Assembly: GCF_004345365.1 (NCBI RefSeq)
Contig: NZ_SLVF01000006.1
Span: forward strand, 496,001 to 560,000
Direction: 5' to 3'
DNA: 64,000 nucleotides
From: Kribbella sp. VKM Ac-2568
GTDB lineage: Bacteria; Actinomycetota; Actinomycetes; Propionibacteriales; Kribbellaceae
The position numbers and the translations under genes were made by a program. This document shows positions 8,935-18,097 of the stretch, one piece after another (within the stretch, counting starts at the first letter, position 1; each line of letters begins with the position of its first letter). The notes under the pieces were generated by a model. That model ran no database searches, was not told the origin of the DNA, and saw nothing but the letters and a program-made list of their open reading frames with translations.

Positions 8935-10578
8935 GTGACCAAGTCACGAGGCCGGGACGGACGCGGCAGCCACTTACGGCTGGTCGGCTCAGGTTCAGGC
9001 CCGAACCCAGGGCAGCCGCCGGCGGGTGTCTCGGGGCAGGACCTCGACACCACGCCAAGCGTCGCTGTCCTGGACACCTTGCAGGAGACGCTGCTGCTGG
9101 ACCTCGCCGCCGCCCCACCAGCGCTACACCCGGTGATCGCCGAAGCCTCGGTGGCCCGCTCGGCCGCCCTGCTCGCGGACCAACTCTGGCCGGCCGGGCA
9201 GCCCGACGAGATCGGTGAGGTCGAGCGGTTCTTCTGGGCGGACGCCGCCCGGGTCCTCGGCGAGCGGCGTGACCCGGATTCCTTTGTCCTGTTGACGAGT
9301 CTGGCCCGCACGGTCGGCCCGGCCGGACGACTCCCGCTGCAGCGAGCCCACCTCTCCCGCGGCCGGACGCAGTACGACGTGCCTGACTGGGTGTCGCGGA
9401 TCGCGGGGTTCCGGCTGACCAGCGCGATCGTCTCCGAGGACGTCACCGGTGACGGGCTGAGCGTGGTGCTCGACTACGACGACGACCAGCACCCGCACAC
9501 CGTGGTGGTCTTCGTCGACAACAACCTGGGCGCGATCGCCAAGGACGTCTTCGTCGGGCCGCCGGTGGACCGGGTGGTCGAGGCGTACCAGCGGGGTGGC
9601 CGGGTGACCGTCCGGACGGTCCGGCCCGCGACCGCCGCGGGGATCATCCTGCAGGCGCTCGGCGAGACCCACGACCACGACGACCCGCCGGTCACCGAGG
9701 ACTTCGAGTTCTTCTCCGGACTGCTGGTGAACCGGCTGACGCAGCTCCCGGAGCGCCCGGTCCGGCCGCCGGTCAGGGCGCAGCTGTCCGGCCGGCAGCG
9801 GGATCAGCTGGTGGACGAGTTCCTCGAATCGCCTTACGGGGTTGGCCTTCCCGACGATGCGACCGACATCGCGCGGCTGTGGATCGACCACGCGGTGGAC
9901 CGGACGGTGGGCGGCCCGCTCCGCGTCAGCGCGGTACTGGTGGAGCTTTTCCTGTCCTACTGGTTGCCGCGCAAGGTGCTTGCCGACAGCACCTACTTCG
10001 CGGCGGTGCCGGTCGTGGTGAAGGCGTGGCTGCGGTTCGCCGGGGAGCGGACCGAGCTCGACCTGGACGCGATCGAGGAGGCCACCGACGCCGTGGACGT
10101 GTGGACCCCGGCCCTCGAGGCGGCCGCGCTGTCCGACCCGATCGGCTCGAAGTCGGGTGAACGCGTCTTCCTCGACGACACCAGCGCCGACCTCGAGGAG
10201 GCCTACCGCAGCCTGGCCGGCCTGGGAGCACCCCCGCGCCCGGACCTCCGCGGCCTCGACAAGTCCCTCGGGGCGACCCTGACCGTCCTCGCCCCGCACG
10301 CCTGGCTCCTGGCCGGCGAGATCCTCGGCGCGAACTACGCCGCCGAAGCCTTCGAGATCGCCGACAGCCTGGTCCGCGACGCCCCCGAACTCCTCGGCAA
10401 GGCCCGCCTCTCCACCTGGCCCCGAGCCATCGTCTGGCTCCTGGCCCACCGCCACCGCCTGGTAGGCCCCGGCGAACCCCTGACCCCCCAAACCCTCGCC
10501 GCCGACCTCTCCTCCTCCGCTCCCACCCTCCGCAAAACCGCCAAACTCCTCACCGACACCCTGATCCTCCCGCGCTGA
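8935..10578 (+). CDS. Hypothetical protein, unrecognised (547 residues)
   Basis: I do not recognise this protein. With the GTG at 8935 it has a basic, disordered N-terminus (about 35 residues), then alternating helical and strand-like segments and no transmembrane segment. A recurring acidic patch DYDDDQHPHT lies near residue 182. The C-terminal 30 residues (LTPQTLAADLSSSAPTLRKT) look like a small helix-turn-helix-like module. The upstream in-frame extension crosses the 8802-8844 terminator and is rejected. Codon 14 is a rare TTA at 8974. The last 140 bases are unusually C-rich. It ends only 12 bp from the convergent gene at 10591. Confidence 0.7.
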   Translation: MTKSRGRDGRGSHLRLVGSGSGPNPGQPPAGVSGQDLDTTPSVAVLDTLQETLLLDLAAAPPALHPVIAEASVARSAALLADQLWPAGQPDEIGEVERFFWADAARVLGERRDPDSFVLLTSLARTVGPAGRLPLQRAHLSRGRTQYDVPDWVSRIAGFRLTSAIVSEDVTGDGLSVVLDYDDDQHPHTVVVFVDNNLGAIAKDVFVGPPVDRVVEAYQRGGRVTVRTVRPATAAGIILQALGETHDHDDPPVTEDFEFFSGLLVNRLTQLPERPVRPPVRAQLSGRQRDQLVDEFLESPYGVGLPDDATDIARLWIDHAVDRTVGGPLRVSAVLVELFLSYWLPRKVLADSTYFAAVPVVVKAWLRFAGERTELDLDAIEEATDAVDVWTPALEAAALSDPIGSKSGERVFLDDTSADLEEAYRSLAGLGAPPRPDLRGLDKSLGATLTVLAPHAWLLAGEILGANYAAEAFEIADSLVRDAPELLGKARLSTWPRAIVWLLAHRHRLVGPGEPLTPQTLAADLSSSAPTLRKTAKLLTDTLILPR

Positions 10579-10590
10579 ACCCGGCCGCCT

Positions 10591-11508
10591 TTACGGCGGC
10601 TGCGTCGAAGCCGCGCGGTCGCCGTCGAGGTCGACGGAGTACTTGCCGATCGGATGCTTGCAGGTGCCGGTCCCTGCGGGGATGACCCGGCGGACAGGGA
10701 GTTCGCCGTCGGGCGAGCGTTGGCCGACGATCTCGCAGGACTTGAAGACGTAGGTGGTGCCGTTCCACTCGAAGACGTCCCGGCTGGTGGTCGGATTCAG
10801 GGTGTTGGCCGGCCAGCCTTCGCGGTACGCGGTGAGCCGGCGCAGACCCGCGAGGTTCGGTTCCTCGTAGCCGTCGATCACCAGGCCGGAGCCGCCCACC
10901 GTGCCGAACGTCTGGACGGGCGTCGTGGACGGATCGAGCACCCAGGCGATCCCGCTGTGGTTGGTGACGGCGAAGCTGACGAACAGGTGGTTCGTCACGT
11001 CCGTCTCGAGCGCGCCCAGCCCGTAGCCGGGGGCGAACGACTGGATCGGCGACTTCCAGCGGAGCGCGCCGGAGGAGTCGAAGACCAGGACGGCGGAGCC
11101 TGCCCGGCTCTCGAGCTCATCCTCGGTGACCAGGTCCACTCCGACCGCCGTGAGCTCCCCGGTCCCGTTCGCGATCACCACGGACTTGGTCGTCCGGCAG
11201 GAGAACCCATCCTGCTCGCACTCCTCGATCGCCTGCTCGATCCGCTCCTCGAGACTCGGCTTGCCGCGGACCAGGCCGATGGCTCGCGTCCCGAGCGAGT
11301 CCCCGAACACCAGGACGATCAAGGCGATGGCGAGACTGGCAGCAGCCACCTTGTCCCTCGGGCGGGACAGCACCCCGCGCGGTACCGGTGCGGCTTGCTG
11401 CTCGACACGCGGCACCGCCGCGGCGGCGGGCTCTTTCGGGGCAACCTGCACCTTCGCGGCGGCCGGCGGCCGCTTCGGCGTACCTCGCCGCCGGGATTTC
11501 TTCGCCAC
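10591..11508 (-). CDS. Hypothetical single-pass membrane protein with extracytoplasmic domain
   Basis: A 305-residue protein: a basic, alanine/proline-rich cytoplasmic N-terminus (1-50), one transmembrane helix at about 53-72 (KVAAASLAIALIVLVFG), then a soluble domain. Two cysteine pairs, in ECEQDGFSC and in KSCEIV with GTCKHP, could form disulfides outside the membrane. Strand-rich segments such as SAVLVFDSSGALRWKSPI recall beta-propeller blades, but I cannot assign a family. It is transcribed divergently from the NHL/thioredoxin gene at 11619 and convergently with the unknown gene ending at 10578. Confidence 0.75.
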   Translation of the reverse strand: MAKKSRRRGTPKRPPAAAKVQVAPKEPAAAAVPRVEQQAAPVPRGVLSRPRDKVAAASLAIALIVLVFGDSLGTRAIGLVRGKPSLEERIEQAIEECEQDGFSCRTTKSVVIANGTGELTAVGVDLVTEDELESRAGSAVLVFDSSGALRWKSPIQSFAPGYGLGALETDVTNHLFVSFAVTNHSGIAWVLDPSTTPVQTFGTVGGSGLVIDGYEEPNLAGLRRLTAYREGWPANTLNPTTSRDVFEWNGTTYVFKSCEIVGQRSPDGELPVRRVIPAGTGTCKHPIGKYSVDLDGDRAASTQPP

Positions 11509-11618
11509 GGGGACATTCTGTCAGCAGCAGGCTCACTCGAGGTTGCTCGGCAACTACTCCCTGATGCGCCGGCCGGATGGTGGGCTGGGTTCGGGAGCGA
11601 GTTGGGGAGGGGCGGAGA

Positions 11619-13412
11619 ATGGACGGTATGCATGTGCGCGCGCCGGAGCTCAGGGGTCGGGGTTGGTTGAACACCGGGGGTCAGGAGCTGAGGCTTACTG
11701 ACTTCCGGGGGCGGTTCTTGTTGATCGATTTCTGGACTTTTTGCTGTATCAACTGTCTGCATGTGCTGGACGAGTTGCGGCCTCTGGAGGAGAAGTACGG
11801 GGACGCGTTGGTGATCGTCGGGGTGCATTCGCCGAAGTTCGCGCATGAGGGCAAGGAGGCGGCCGTCAAGGCGGCTGTCGAGCGGTATGAGGTGGGGCAT
11901 CCGGTGCTGGACGACCCGGAGCTGGTCACCTGGGAGAACTACACCGCGCGGGCCTGGCCGACGCTCGTGCTGGTGGACCCGAACGGCTACATCGTCGCGC
12001 AGTACTCCGGGGAGGGGCACGAGCACGCGCTGGATGCCCAGTTGGCGGAACTGATCGCGGAGCACGAGAAGGCGGGCACTCTCACCCGCGGCAAGTCGCC
12101 GTACGTGGCGCCGACTGCCGAGCCGACGGATCTGCGCTTCCCGGCCAAGGCGGTGGCCCTGGGCGACGGGTTCCTCGTCGCCGACGCGGGCAACCACAGC
12201 GTGGTCGAGCTGGCGGCCGACGCGACCACCGTCCTCCGCAGGTTCGGCACCAAGCAGCGCGGCCTCAACGACGGCCCGGCCGACCAAGCGACCTTCTCCG
12301 AGCCGAACGGCCTCACCCTGCTCCCCGCCGAGGTGGCGGCGAAGGTCGGGTACGACGTGGTCGTCGCGGACACGGTCAACCACACGCTGCGCGGGATCAA
12401 CCTGACCACCAACGCGGTCAGCACGCTCGTCGGCACCGGCAAGCAGTGGATGGACGGCGACGGCACGGACGTCCTGAGCTCGCCGTGGGACGTCGCCTGG
12501 TGGCAGGACAAGGTGTGGATCGCCATGGCCGGCGTGCACCAGCTCTGGACGTTCGACCCGTTCACCAGGACCACCGAGGTCGCCGCGGGCACCACCAACG
12601 AAGGATTGCGGGACGGCGCCAAGGAGCAGGCCTGGTTCGCGCAGACATCCGGTTTCGCGGTGGACGGCGACCGGCTCTGGCTCGCCGACTCCGAGATCTC
12701 CGCACTGCGCTGGGTCGACACCGAGGTCCACACGGCCGTCGGGACTGGATTGTTCGACTTCGGCCTCCGCGACGGCAAGGCCGAGGAGGCACTCCTCCAG
12801 CACCCGCTCGGCGTGACGCTCCTCCCGGACGGTTCGATCGCGATCGCCGACACCTACAACGGCGCCGTACGCCGGTACGACCCGCGCAGCGGACTCGTCG
12901 AGACGATGGCGACGGGTCTCGCCGAGCCGAGCGGAGCCGTTGTCGTGGGCAACGAGCTGCTGGTGGTCGAGTCGGCGGCGCACCGGCTGACCCGCATCCC
13001 GCTGGGCGCTTCGGCGAAGGCGGAGGAGTTCAGCACCCGGACGCAACGCCCGCCGATGAAGATCGCGGGCGGCGAGGTGACGCTGGACATCGTGTTCACG
13101 CCGCCGCCGGGCCAGAAGCTGGACGACCGGTACGGGCCGTCCACCAGGCTGCTCGTCTCAGCGACCCCGGAGGGCTTGCTCAAGGAGGGTGCGGGTGACT
13201 CCACCGAGCTCACCCGGCGGCTGGTGATCGACGAACGTGTGGGCGACGGAGTGCTGCACGTCGCAGTACAGGCTGCTTCCTGTGACGACTCGGCCGAGGT
13301 GGAGTTTCCGGCCTGTCACATGCATCGGCAGGACTGGGGAGTGCCGGTCCGGGTCGCCGCGGGGGCGCCCGATCGGCTCGAACTGGTGCTGTCCGGAGCG
13401 ACTACTCCTTGA
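11619..13412 (+). CDS. NHLRC2-like protein: thioredoxin-like domain plus NHL repeats
   Basis: A 597-residue protein. Residues about 10-150 are a thioredoxin-like domain with FWTFCCINC at 38-46, the CCINC motif diagnostic of NHLRC2-type proteins in place of CxxC. It is followed by NHL beta-propeller repeats from about 165 to 460 (FLVADAGNHSVVEL, VVVADTVNHTLRGI, IAIADTYNGAVRRY) and a C-terminal beta domain. No signal peptide is seen. The ATG at 11619 follows GGGGAGG at 11604-11610 with 8-bp spacing. The role is uncertain; a redox or scaffold function is inferred from the fold. The 3' end overlaps the convergent DUF6458 gene by 11 bp. Confidence 0.85.
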   Translation: MDGMHVRAPELRGRGWLNTGGQELRLTDFRGRFLLIDFWTFCCINCLHVLDELRPLEEKYGDALVIVGVHSPKFAHEGKEAAVKAAVERYEVGHPVLDDPELVTWENYTARAWPTLVLVDPNGYIVAQYSGEGHEHALDAQLAELIAEHEKAGTLTRGKSPYVAPTAEPTDLRFPAKAVALGDGFLVADAGNHSVVELAADATTVLRRFGTKQRGLNDGPADQATFSEPNGLTLLPAEVAAKVGYDVVVADTVNHTLRGINLTTNAVSTLVGTGKQWMDGDGTDVLSSPWDVAWWQDKVWIAMAGVHQLWTFDPFTRTTEVAAGTTNEGLRDGAKEQAWFAQTSGFAVDGDRLWLADSEISALRWVDTEVHTAVGTGLFDFGLRDGKAEEALLQHPLGVTLLPDGSIAIADTYNGAVRRYDPRSGLVETMATGLAEPSGAVVVGNELLVVESAAHRLTRIPLGASAKAEEFSTRTQRPPMKIAGGEVTLDIVFTPPPGQKLDDRYGPSTRLLVSATPEGLLKEGAGDSTELTRRLVIDERVGDGVLHVAVQAASCDDSAEVEFPACHMHRQDWGVPVRVAAGAPDRLELVLSGATTP

Positions 13413-13650
13413 TGTCGCGGTTGTGTTCCTCGACGACGCGGTACTCCTCCTCGACCGCCGGGTCGAGCGCGTCGTTCGGGACCCGCCGCCTCCGGTTGGT
13501 GATGTAGAAGGAGAGGGCGATCCCGGCGGCGCCGGCGAGCATCAGGATGTAACCGACCACGGTCAGGTCGACCGCGTCCCAGGAGTCGCGGACGGCGAAC
13601 GCCAGGATGGCGCCCACCACCATCAGGAAGATCCCCACACCGATGCTCAT
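13402..13650 (-). CDS. DUF6458-type small membrane protein
   Basis: An 82-residue protein with two transmembrane helices (SIGVGIFLMVVGAILAFAV and a second at about 27-47) and a basic/acidic cytoplasmic tail (NRRRRVPNDAL, ending HNRDIKE). This layout matches the small actinobacterial DUF6458 family, of unknown function. The start at 13650 (MSIGVG) is preferred over 13674 because GGAGG lies just upstream of it. Confidence 0.8.
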   Translation of the reverse strand: MSIGVGIFLMVVGAILAFAVRDSWDAVDLTVVGYILMLAGAAGIALSFYITNRRRRVPNDALDPAVEEEYRVVEEHNRDIKE

Positions 13651-13832
13651 GTCGAGCCCTCCTCGAGAAGTCACGGACAGTTCGACGCTACGCCCGCCAG
13701 CCCCGGGGGTCCATCAACGACGCGTGTCGGTCCGGCCCCGGGCCGGACGACCCGCAGCGCTTTCTCGGGGTACCCGCCCGTAAACGTGCCGCGCGGCCCC
13801 TGCTCCAGGCTGGGACAGGCCAGTCGGGAGCG

Positions 13833-14618
13833 TCAACGAGTGGCCAGTGTCACGTCGCCGCTGACCGTGCTCGCGTCGATGCTGTGGCTGCCGTCGGGCG
13901 CGTTCCCGAGGCCGTTCTCGACGTCGCCGCTGCGGGTCTCGGTGTGGACCTTGTAGTCGCCGGCCGGCGCCTTCACCTCGATATCGCTGCTGGTGCCCTT
14001 GGCCCGGACGTCGTTCTGCTCGTCGAGCTCGAGCTGCAGGTCGCCGGAGGTGGTCTCGACGTTCACCGCACCACCCTTCAGCCGGGTGGCGTCGATGTCG
14101 CCCGAGGTCGCCACGATGTCGAGCTTGCCGGTGATCCGGTCGATCTCCACGTCCCCTGACGTGAGGTCGAGCTTCACGTCCCCGGTCACGTCGCGCACCG
14201 AGATGTCCCCGGACCGGGAGCTGGCGTCGATCCCGCCGACGCCGGTGATCGAGAGGTCGCCGCTGCCGTTCTCGCCGGTCACCTTGGTCCCGCGCGGGAC
14301 GGTGATGACGAAGTCCGCGGTGCACTGCCAGCCGCAGTCGCCGTCCAGCTTCAGCGTCTCGCCGTCCACCGAGTAGGTGTCGCCGTGCTTGATCAGCCAG
14401 TACTTGCGCTTCTCCTGGACGGTGGTCGTGTCGCCGTCGCCGACCTTGATGGTGATGTCCGCGTTCGGCGAGTCCAGCCGCACCGTGGAGATCTTGCTGT
14501 CGACCTGGTGCTCGCCGGCCGATTCCCGGTCCCCGAAGGACCAGAACGCCAGTGCCGCCCCGGTCACCAGCAGCAGCGCCCCCACCTGCTTGGTGTCAGC
14601 CATCCCGACCCGCCCCAT
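13833..14618 (-). CDS. DUF4097-family beta-repeat protein, membrane anchored
   Basis: A 261-residue protein: an N-terminal membrane anchor (VGALLLVTGAALAFWSF), then about twelve short imperfect repeats of the type SGDISVRDVTGDVKLDLTSG that form a right-handed beta-solenoid in DUF4097 proteins. This family is often a putative adhesin or envelope protein with no proven role. A second in-frame start at 14603 (MADTKQ) is equally plausible. The repeats explain the internal repetition of CGACGTC-rich DNA at 13920-14240. A distinct DUF4097 paralogue is at 37991. Confidence 0.82.
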   Translation of the reverse strand: MGRVGMADTKQVGALLLVTGAALAFWSFGDRESAGEHQVDSKISTVRLDSPNADITIKVGDGDTTTVQEKRKYWLIKHGDTYSVDGETLKLDGDCGWQCTADFVITVPRGTKVTGENGSGDLSITGVGGIDASSRSGDISVRDVTGDVKLDLTSGDVEIDRITGKLDIVATSGDIDATRLKGGAVNVETTSGDLQLELDEQNDVRAKGTSSDIEVKAPAGDYKVHTETRSGDVENGLGNAPDGSHSIDASTVSGDVTLATR

Positions 14619-14719
14619 CTCATCCGCCCCGCGCCAACCTGTCGCTTGACAGTAGGTCCGTACGGCGGCAGCCCGGATCAGGCAAGACCCTCAGATCCGC
14701 CCTGACCCCACGCTCAGGG

Positions 14720-15994
14720 TCAGCGGTGGTGGTCCCCACGGGTGACGGCGTTGGGCAGGTCGTCGGTGACGGCGCCGAAGAACGTCCGGGCCCAGAGGTC
14801 GTCGCTGTGCCAGTAGGGCCCGTCCTCGCCCGGCAGAGAGGCCGGTGCCGTACCGCGTTTCAGCGCGCGCCGGCAGTCGGCGCAGAGCGGCAGAGTGAGC
14901 GTGGTGCCGTCGGCATCGACCTGCGTCGGACGGCCGGAAGCCCTTCCGTGCAAGGGATTGAAGGCACACAGCGGCTGTACTTCGACGGGCTTGCGCCCGG
15001 CCGCCAGAGCCTGGGCGATGTCGTACTCGCGGCGTCCCTGGTCCAGCAGCACCATCGCCCCGACCACGTCGACCAGGTCGCGCGAGGAGTCCAGCACCCG
15101 GCTCGCGGCATCGTGAGCGTCGAGTGCCAGCTGCTGATGCCGCAGACCTTCGCCGGCGACCGTCGGCAGCGCAGCCAGGTCCGATCCGAGCGTGGTGAGC
15201 TCGGCCGAGGTCTCGCGGGTCAGCCGGCGGCGTCGCTCGGCAGCCACCGTCGCCGCGACGTGCGGCGGAATGTTGAACGGCTTCTCCCGCCTCGGCGAAC
15301 CGCTGCTCCCAGCGCCACCCGAACCGCGACGTCGCAGCCCGATCCACAACCCCAGCGCCACCAGGCACGCAAGCACTGCCAACACGATGCCCAGGGCAAT
15401 GACGCCGCCGGAACGACCGGAATGGTCATAGTTGGCAGGGCCGGTCCGCCGGTCCGTCTCCGGCCGCATCGCCGGCGGCAGAGCCGGCCCGGCCAGGAGC
15501 TCGTAGAACCGCGTCAGCACCTCGGTCGGCCCGGCGTCGTACTCGGTGTCGTCCAGGGCGCGCTCCCGCGCCGGGCTCAGCTTCTTCTGGTCGAGCTGTG
15601 GAACATCCAGCGTCTCGTACCAGGGGAACCTCCCGCCGCCCTCGACCACGACGTACAGGCCGGGTTTGCGCAGGGCGTCCATCACCAGGGTGAGGACGTT
15701 GCGCTCCTTTCCCTGGAAGCCGTCGCTCGGGGAGAGCGGCAGGATGATCGTGTAGACCGGGTATCCCAGCGCCTTGGCCTTCTCCCGCACACCCGCCCGC
15801 ATCGTCTCCGGCAGCCCCGGCGCGTACGACGGGTCGACGTACAGCGGGTCCTTCGTCAGCGCGGTCGCGATCTCGCGCGCTCGTTCCGCGGGGGTCTGAC
15901 TCGCACCCACCTCGGCTGCTCGGGCGGGAGCCGGGACCAACGTCAGCGGCAGCAGCAACGCGGCCGCCAGGATCAGGACTTGCCGGGCTCTCAC
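14720..15994 (-). CDS. TPM-like secreted/membrane protein with C-terminal Cys motif (third of triad)
   Basis: A 424-residue protein. The signal peptide (VLILAAALLLPLTLVPAPARA) is followed by an extracytoplasmic alpha/beta domain containing YVDPSYAPGLPE, YTIILPLSP and GLYVVVEG, then a transmembrane helix at about 177-198 and a cytoplasmic region ending in CAFNPLHG, then C-x2-C-x4-L (CADCRRAL), a probable small zinc site. The GTG start at 15994 overlaps the stop of the preceding gene (GTGA), which rules out a longer reading frame. It shares architecture with the gene at 16653-18035. Function is unknown; the domain resembles TPM-domain proteins of actinobacteria. Confidence 0.75.
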   Translation of the reverse strand: MRARQVLILAAALLLPLTLVPAPARAAEVGASQTPAERAREIATALTKDPLYVDPSYAPGLPETMRAGVREKAKALGYPVYTIILPLSPSDGFQGKERNVLTLVMDALRKPGLYVVVEGGGRFPWYETLDVPQLDQKKLSPARERALDDTEYDAGPTEVLTRFYELLAGPALPPAMRPETDRRTGPANYDHSGRSGGVIALGIVLAVLACLVALGLWIGLRRRGSGGAGSSGSPRREKPFNIPPHVAATVAAERRRRLTRETSAELTTLGSDLAALPTVAGEGLRHQQLALDAHDAASRVLDSSRDLVDVVGAMVLLDQGRREYDIAQALAAGRKPVEVQPLCAFNPLHGRASGRPTQVDADGTTLTLPLCADCRRALKRGTAPASLPGEDGPYWHSDDLWARTFFGAVTDDLPNAVTRGDHHR

Positions 15995-16653
15995 TGCTGA
16001 CCTCCACGTCGAGGGGCGACGAGTGCCGCCAGTCCGAACACGATGCCGGCCAGGAGGGCGCCGCCCATCAGGCCGATCGTCATTCCGCCGATGCCGTTGC
16101 CGATCGCCTTGCCCACGGTGAACCGCTCCCGCTCGTAGGTGCGCTCCGGCGCCGTCGGCAGTTCGGCGGTCCGGGCCGGCTTGACCTTCACCCGGTCGTT
16201 GAGCTCGAGATCGTCCAGGTACTGCGAGAGTTGGTCGGCCAGAGCGGTCTTCGAGGACGCGAAGGTGTCGAAGGGCGCGCGGGCGCCGAGCAGGTGCGCC
16301 GCCCCGGTTGTGGCCGTCCCGTCCATCACGACGTAGATCCCGGGCTTGCCGTTGGTCACGGCGAGCCAGCCCGCGAGCCGCTCGGTGTCGTCCTTCTCCT
16401 GGAACCATGCGCCAGTCGGCATGACGGCGACGAACACCGGCGCTGGTGCCGTCGCGATCCGCTCGGCCAACTGCTGGTCCTGGGTGCCGACGTACTCGGC
16501 GTACAGCGGATCGACGTACACCGGCTTGGTCTTCCAGGCGGCGACGGCGGCCGTGACCCGTGGATCGGTCGGGAAGTCGGCGGCCGACGCGGTGAGTCCG
16601 CCGCCGACGAAGACGGCCAGGCCGGTCAGCAGGATCAGGGCGAGGCGCTTCAT
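15991..16653 (-). CDS. TPM-like secreted/membrane protein, short form (second of triad)
   Basis: A 220-residue protein with signal peptide (MKRLALILLTGLAVFVGG), an extracytoplasmic domain with the same landmarks as its neighbours (YVDPLYAEYVG, VFVAVMPTGAWFQEKDD, GIYVVMDG) and a C-terminal transmembrane helix (GIGGMTIGLMGGALLAGIVF) ending in RRGGQQ. It lacks the cytoplasmic cysteine-motif tail of the two flanking paralogues. Its ATG shares one base with the upstream TGA (TGATG) and its stop overlaps the downstream GTG, so all three are one operon. Confidence 0.75.
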   Translation of the reverse strand: MKRLALILLTGLAVFVGGGLTASAADFPTDPRVTAAVAAWKTKPVYVDPLYAEYVGTQDQQLAERIATAPAPVFVAVMPTGAWFQEKDDTERLAGWLAVTNGKPGIYVVMDGTATTGAAHLLGARAPFDTFASSKTALADQLSQYLDDLELNDRVKVKPARTAELPTAPERTYERERFTVGKAIGNGIGGMTIGLMGGALLAGIVFGLAALVAPRRGGQQ

Positions 16654-18035
16654 CACTTGTCCTCCTGGCGGCCGACCCGCTCGGCGAGATCGTCCTCGAG
16701 CGAGCCGAAGCCGGTGGCGACCAGCGGCTGCAGCTTCGGGTCGAGCGTCCAGTACGGGACCGCCGACTGGTCCATCCCGAACAGCCCCGACTTCTTCCAG
16801 ACCAGGAACCCGCGCGGCGTCTCGCCACGCTCCAGCAGCCTCGCGCAGTTCGGACAGGCCGGTACTTCGGTCCCTTCGGACCAGGCGGCCTGGACGGTTC
16901 CCGGCTGGTGGGTCGGGTTGAAGAAGCACGGCGGCTGGACCGTCCCGTCACCGGCGACCTGCCAAGCCTGCCGAGCCAGTACGAACGCTCCAGCCGCTGC
17001 AGTCAGCTCCTCGGAGGAGGACCTCCCGGCGGCTGCGGTCAGGTCCTCGGAGGAACCTCCGGCCGTTGCCGTCACGCCTTCGGAGGACCTGAGCGTGCGA
17101 GCCGCATCGAGCCGCCGGGCCGCGTCGTCGCGCCGGTCGAGCAGGTCCAGACTGTTGTCGCTGGACGCCTTGATCCGGGACTCCAGCCCGCGCAGCGCCT
17201 TCTCGGCCTTGCCGATCCACCGATCGGCCTGCGACCGCACCGACGCCACAGTCACCGGCTCCCGTGGCGCGGCCACCGGCCGGGACTGCCCTGCCTTGCC
17301 CCTGGCTCCGCCGCTGCCCTTGCCGCGGCCGGCCTTGGCGTTCCGGCGGTCCTTCGCGGGACGCTTTCGCCGGCTGCGCACGGTCAGGAGGATCACGATG
17401 ATCACCCCGAGCACCCCGCCGACGCCCATCCCGATGAAGGCGGACAGGTCTTCCTTGTCCGTGGTGGACCTGCCGGACCGGCCGGAGTAGGTGTCCTCGC
17501 GGAGGTCGCCCGCGGGGACCTCCGGCAGCGGGCGCCCGTAGTACGCCGTCGCGGCCTGCTGGATCGTCCGCACGATCCGCGGCGCCGGCCGGTCGGTCAC
17601 GATGCGGTTGTCCTGCTTGTCGTCCAGTTGCACGCCGACGAGTTCGCGGCCCTTGAGCCCGCCCGGCCGGATCAGCTTCTCGGTGCCCGACCAGTAGTCG
17701 TTCGAGACCGTGAACACCAGATACAGCCCCGGCTCACCGGTACGGGCCTGCAGCAACGTCGGCAGCGCCTCTGGGAGCTCTCGCGTCGAGGGCACCCGCG
17801 GCAGCAGCGCGACGTACACGGGGAAGTCGACGGTCTTGGTCGCGGCCCGGATCCGGTCCAGCTCGGCCTTCGGGAACGCAGGCCGCATCGCGTCGTAGAT
17901 GAAGAGGCGGTCGGTCTCCCAGGCGGCGGCGATCTGGTCCGGGAGTTCCGGCGGAGCGGCGGCGGCCGGGGTCGGCGAGAGGAAAGCCAGGACGGCGATC
18001 AGGGCGGCGCCGAGGCCGGCGAATCGGGCGGACAT
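16653..18035 (-). CDS. TPM-like secreted/membrane protein with C-terminal Cys motif (first of triad)
   Basis: A 460-residue protein, first gene of the triad operon. Signal peptide at 1-30 (ending PTPAAAA), extracytoplasmic domain with FIYDAMRPAFPKAELD, YVALLPRVPSTRELPE and GLYLVF, a transmembrane segment at about 183-205 (FIGMGVGGVLGVIIVILLTV), then a basic stretch and a helical region with imperfect LTAAAGRSSSEE repeats. The tail has CFFNPTHQPG and CPNCARLL. The ATG at 18035 is chosen because the signal peptide starts there; no clear ribosome site is visible. Function is unknown. Confidence 0.75.
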   Translation of the reverse strand: MSARFAGLGAALIAVLAFLSPTPAAAAPPELPDQIAAAWETDRLFIYDAMRPAFPKAELDRIRAATKTVDFPVYVALLPRVPSTRELPEALPTLLQARTGEPGLYLVFTVSNDYWSGTEKLIRPGGLKGRELVGVQLDDKQDNRIVTDRPAPRIVRTIQQAATAYYGRPLPEVPAGDLREDTYSGRSGRSTTDKEDLSAFIGMGVGGVLGVIIVILLTVRSRRKRPAKDRRNAKAGRGKGSGGARGKAGQSRPVAAPREPVTVASVRSQADRWIGKAEKALRGLESRIKASSDNSLDLLDRRDDAARRLDAARTLRSSEGVTATAGGSSEDLTAAAGRSSSEELTAAAGAFVLARQAWQVAGDGTVQPPCFFNPTHQPGTVQAAWSEGTEVPACPNCARLLERGETPRGFLVWKKSGLFGMDQSAVPYWTLDPKLQPLVATGFGSLEDDLAERVGRQEDK

Positions 18036-18097
18036 CGCAGTCAGGGTACGACGACCGGTTGGCGGGTTCACTTCTGGACTGACGCGAGCCTCCCCGG

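Noticed and set aside
10585..10600. CCGCCTTTACGGCGG hairpin between convergent genes
   Set aside because: Stem is only 5 bp and overlaps the last codons of the gene at 10591; too weak to call a terminator.
13920..14240. Repetitive CGACGTC-rich DNA looking like a repeat array
   Set aside because: It is the coding repeat of a DUF4097 solenoid protein; unit length and sequence vary, so it is not a CRISPR.
14720..16951. Single 743-residue open frame across two of the triad genes
   Set aside because: The first part is shadow sequence (Arg/Ser/Gly-rich); the real protein begins at the GTG at 15994 with a signal peptide and a coupled junction.
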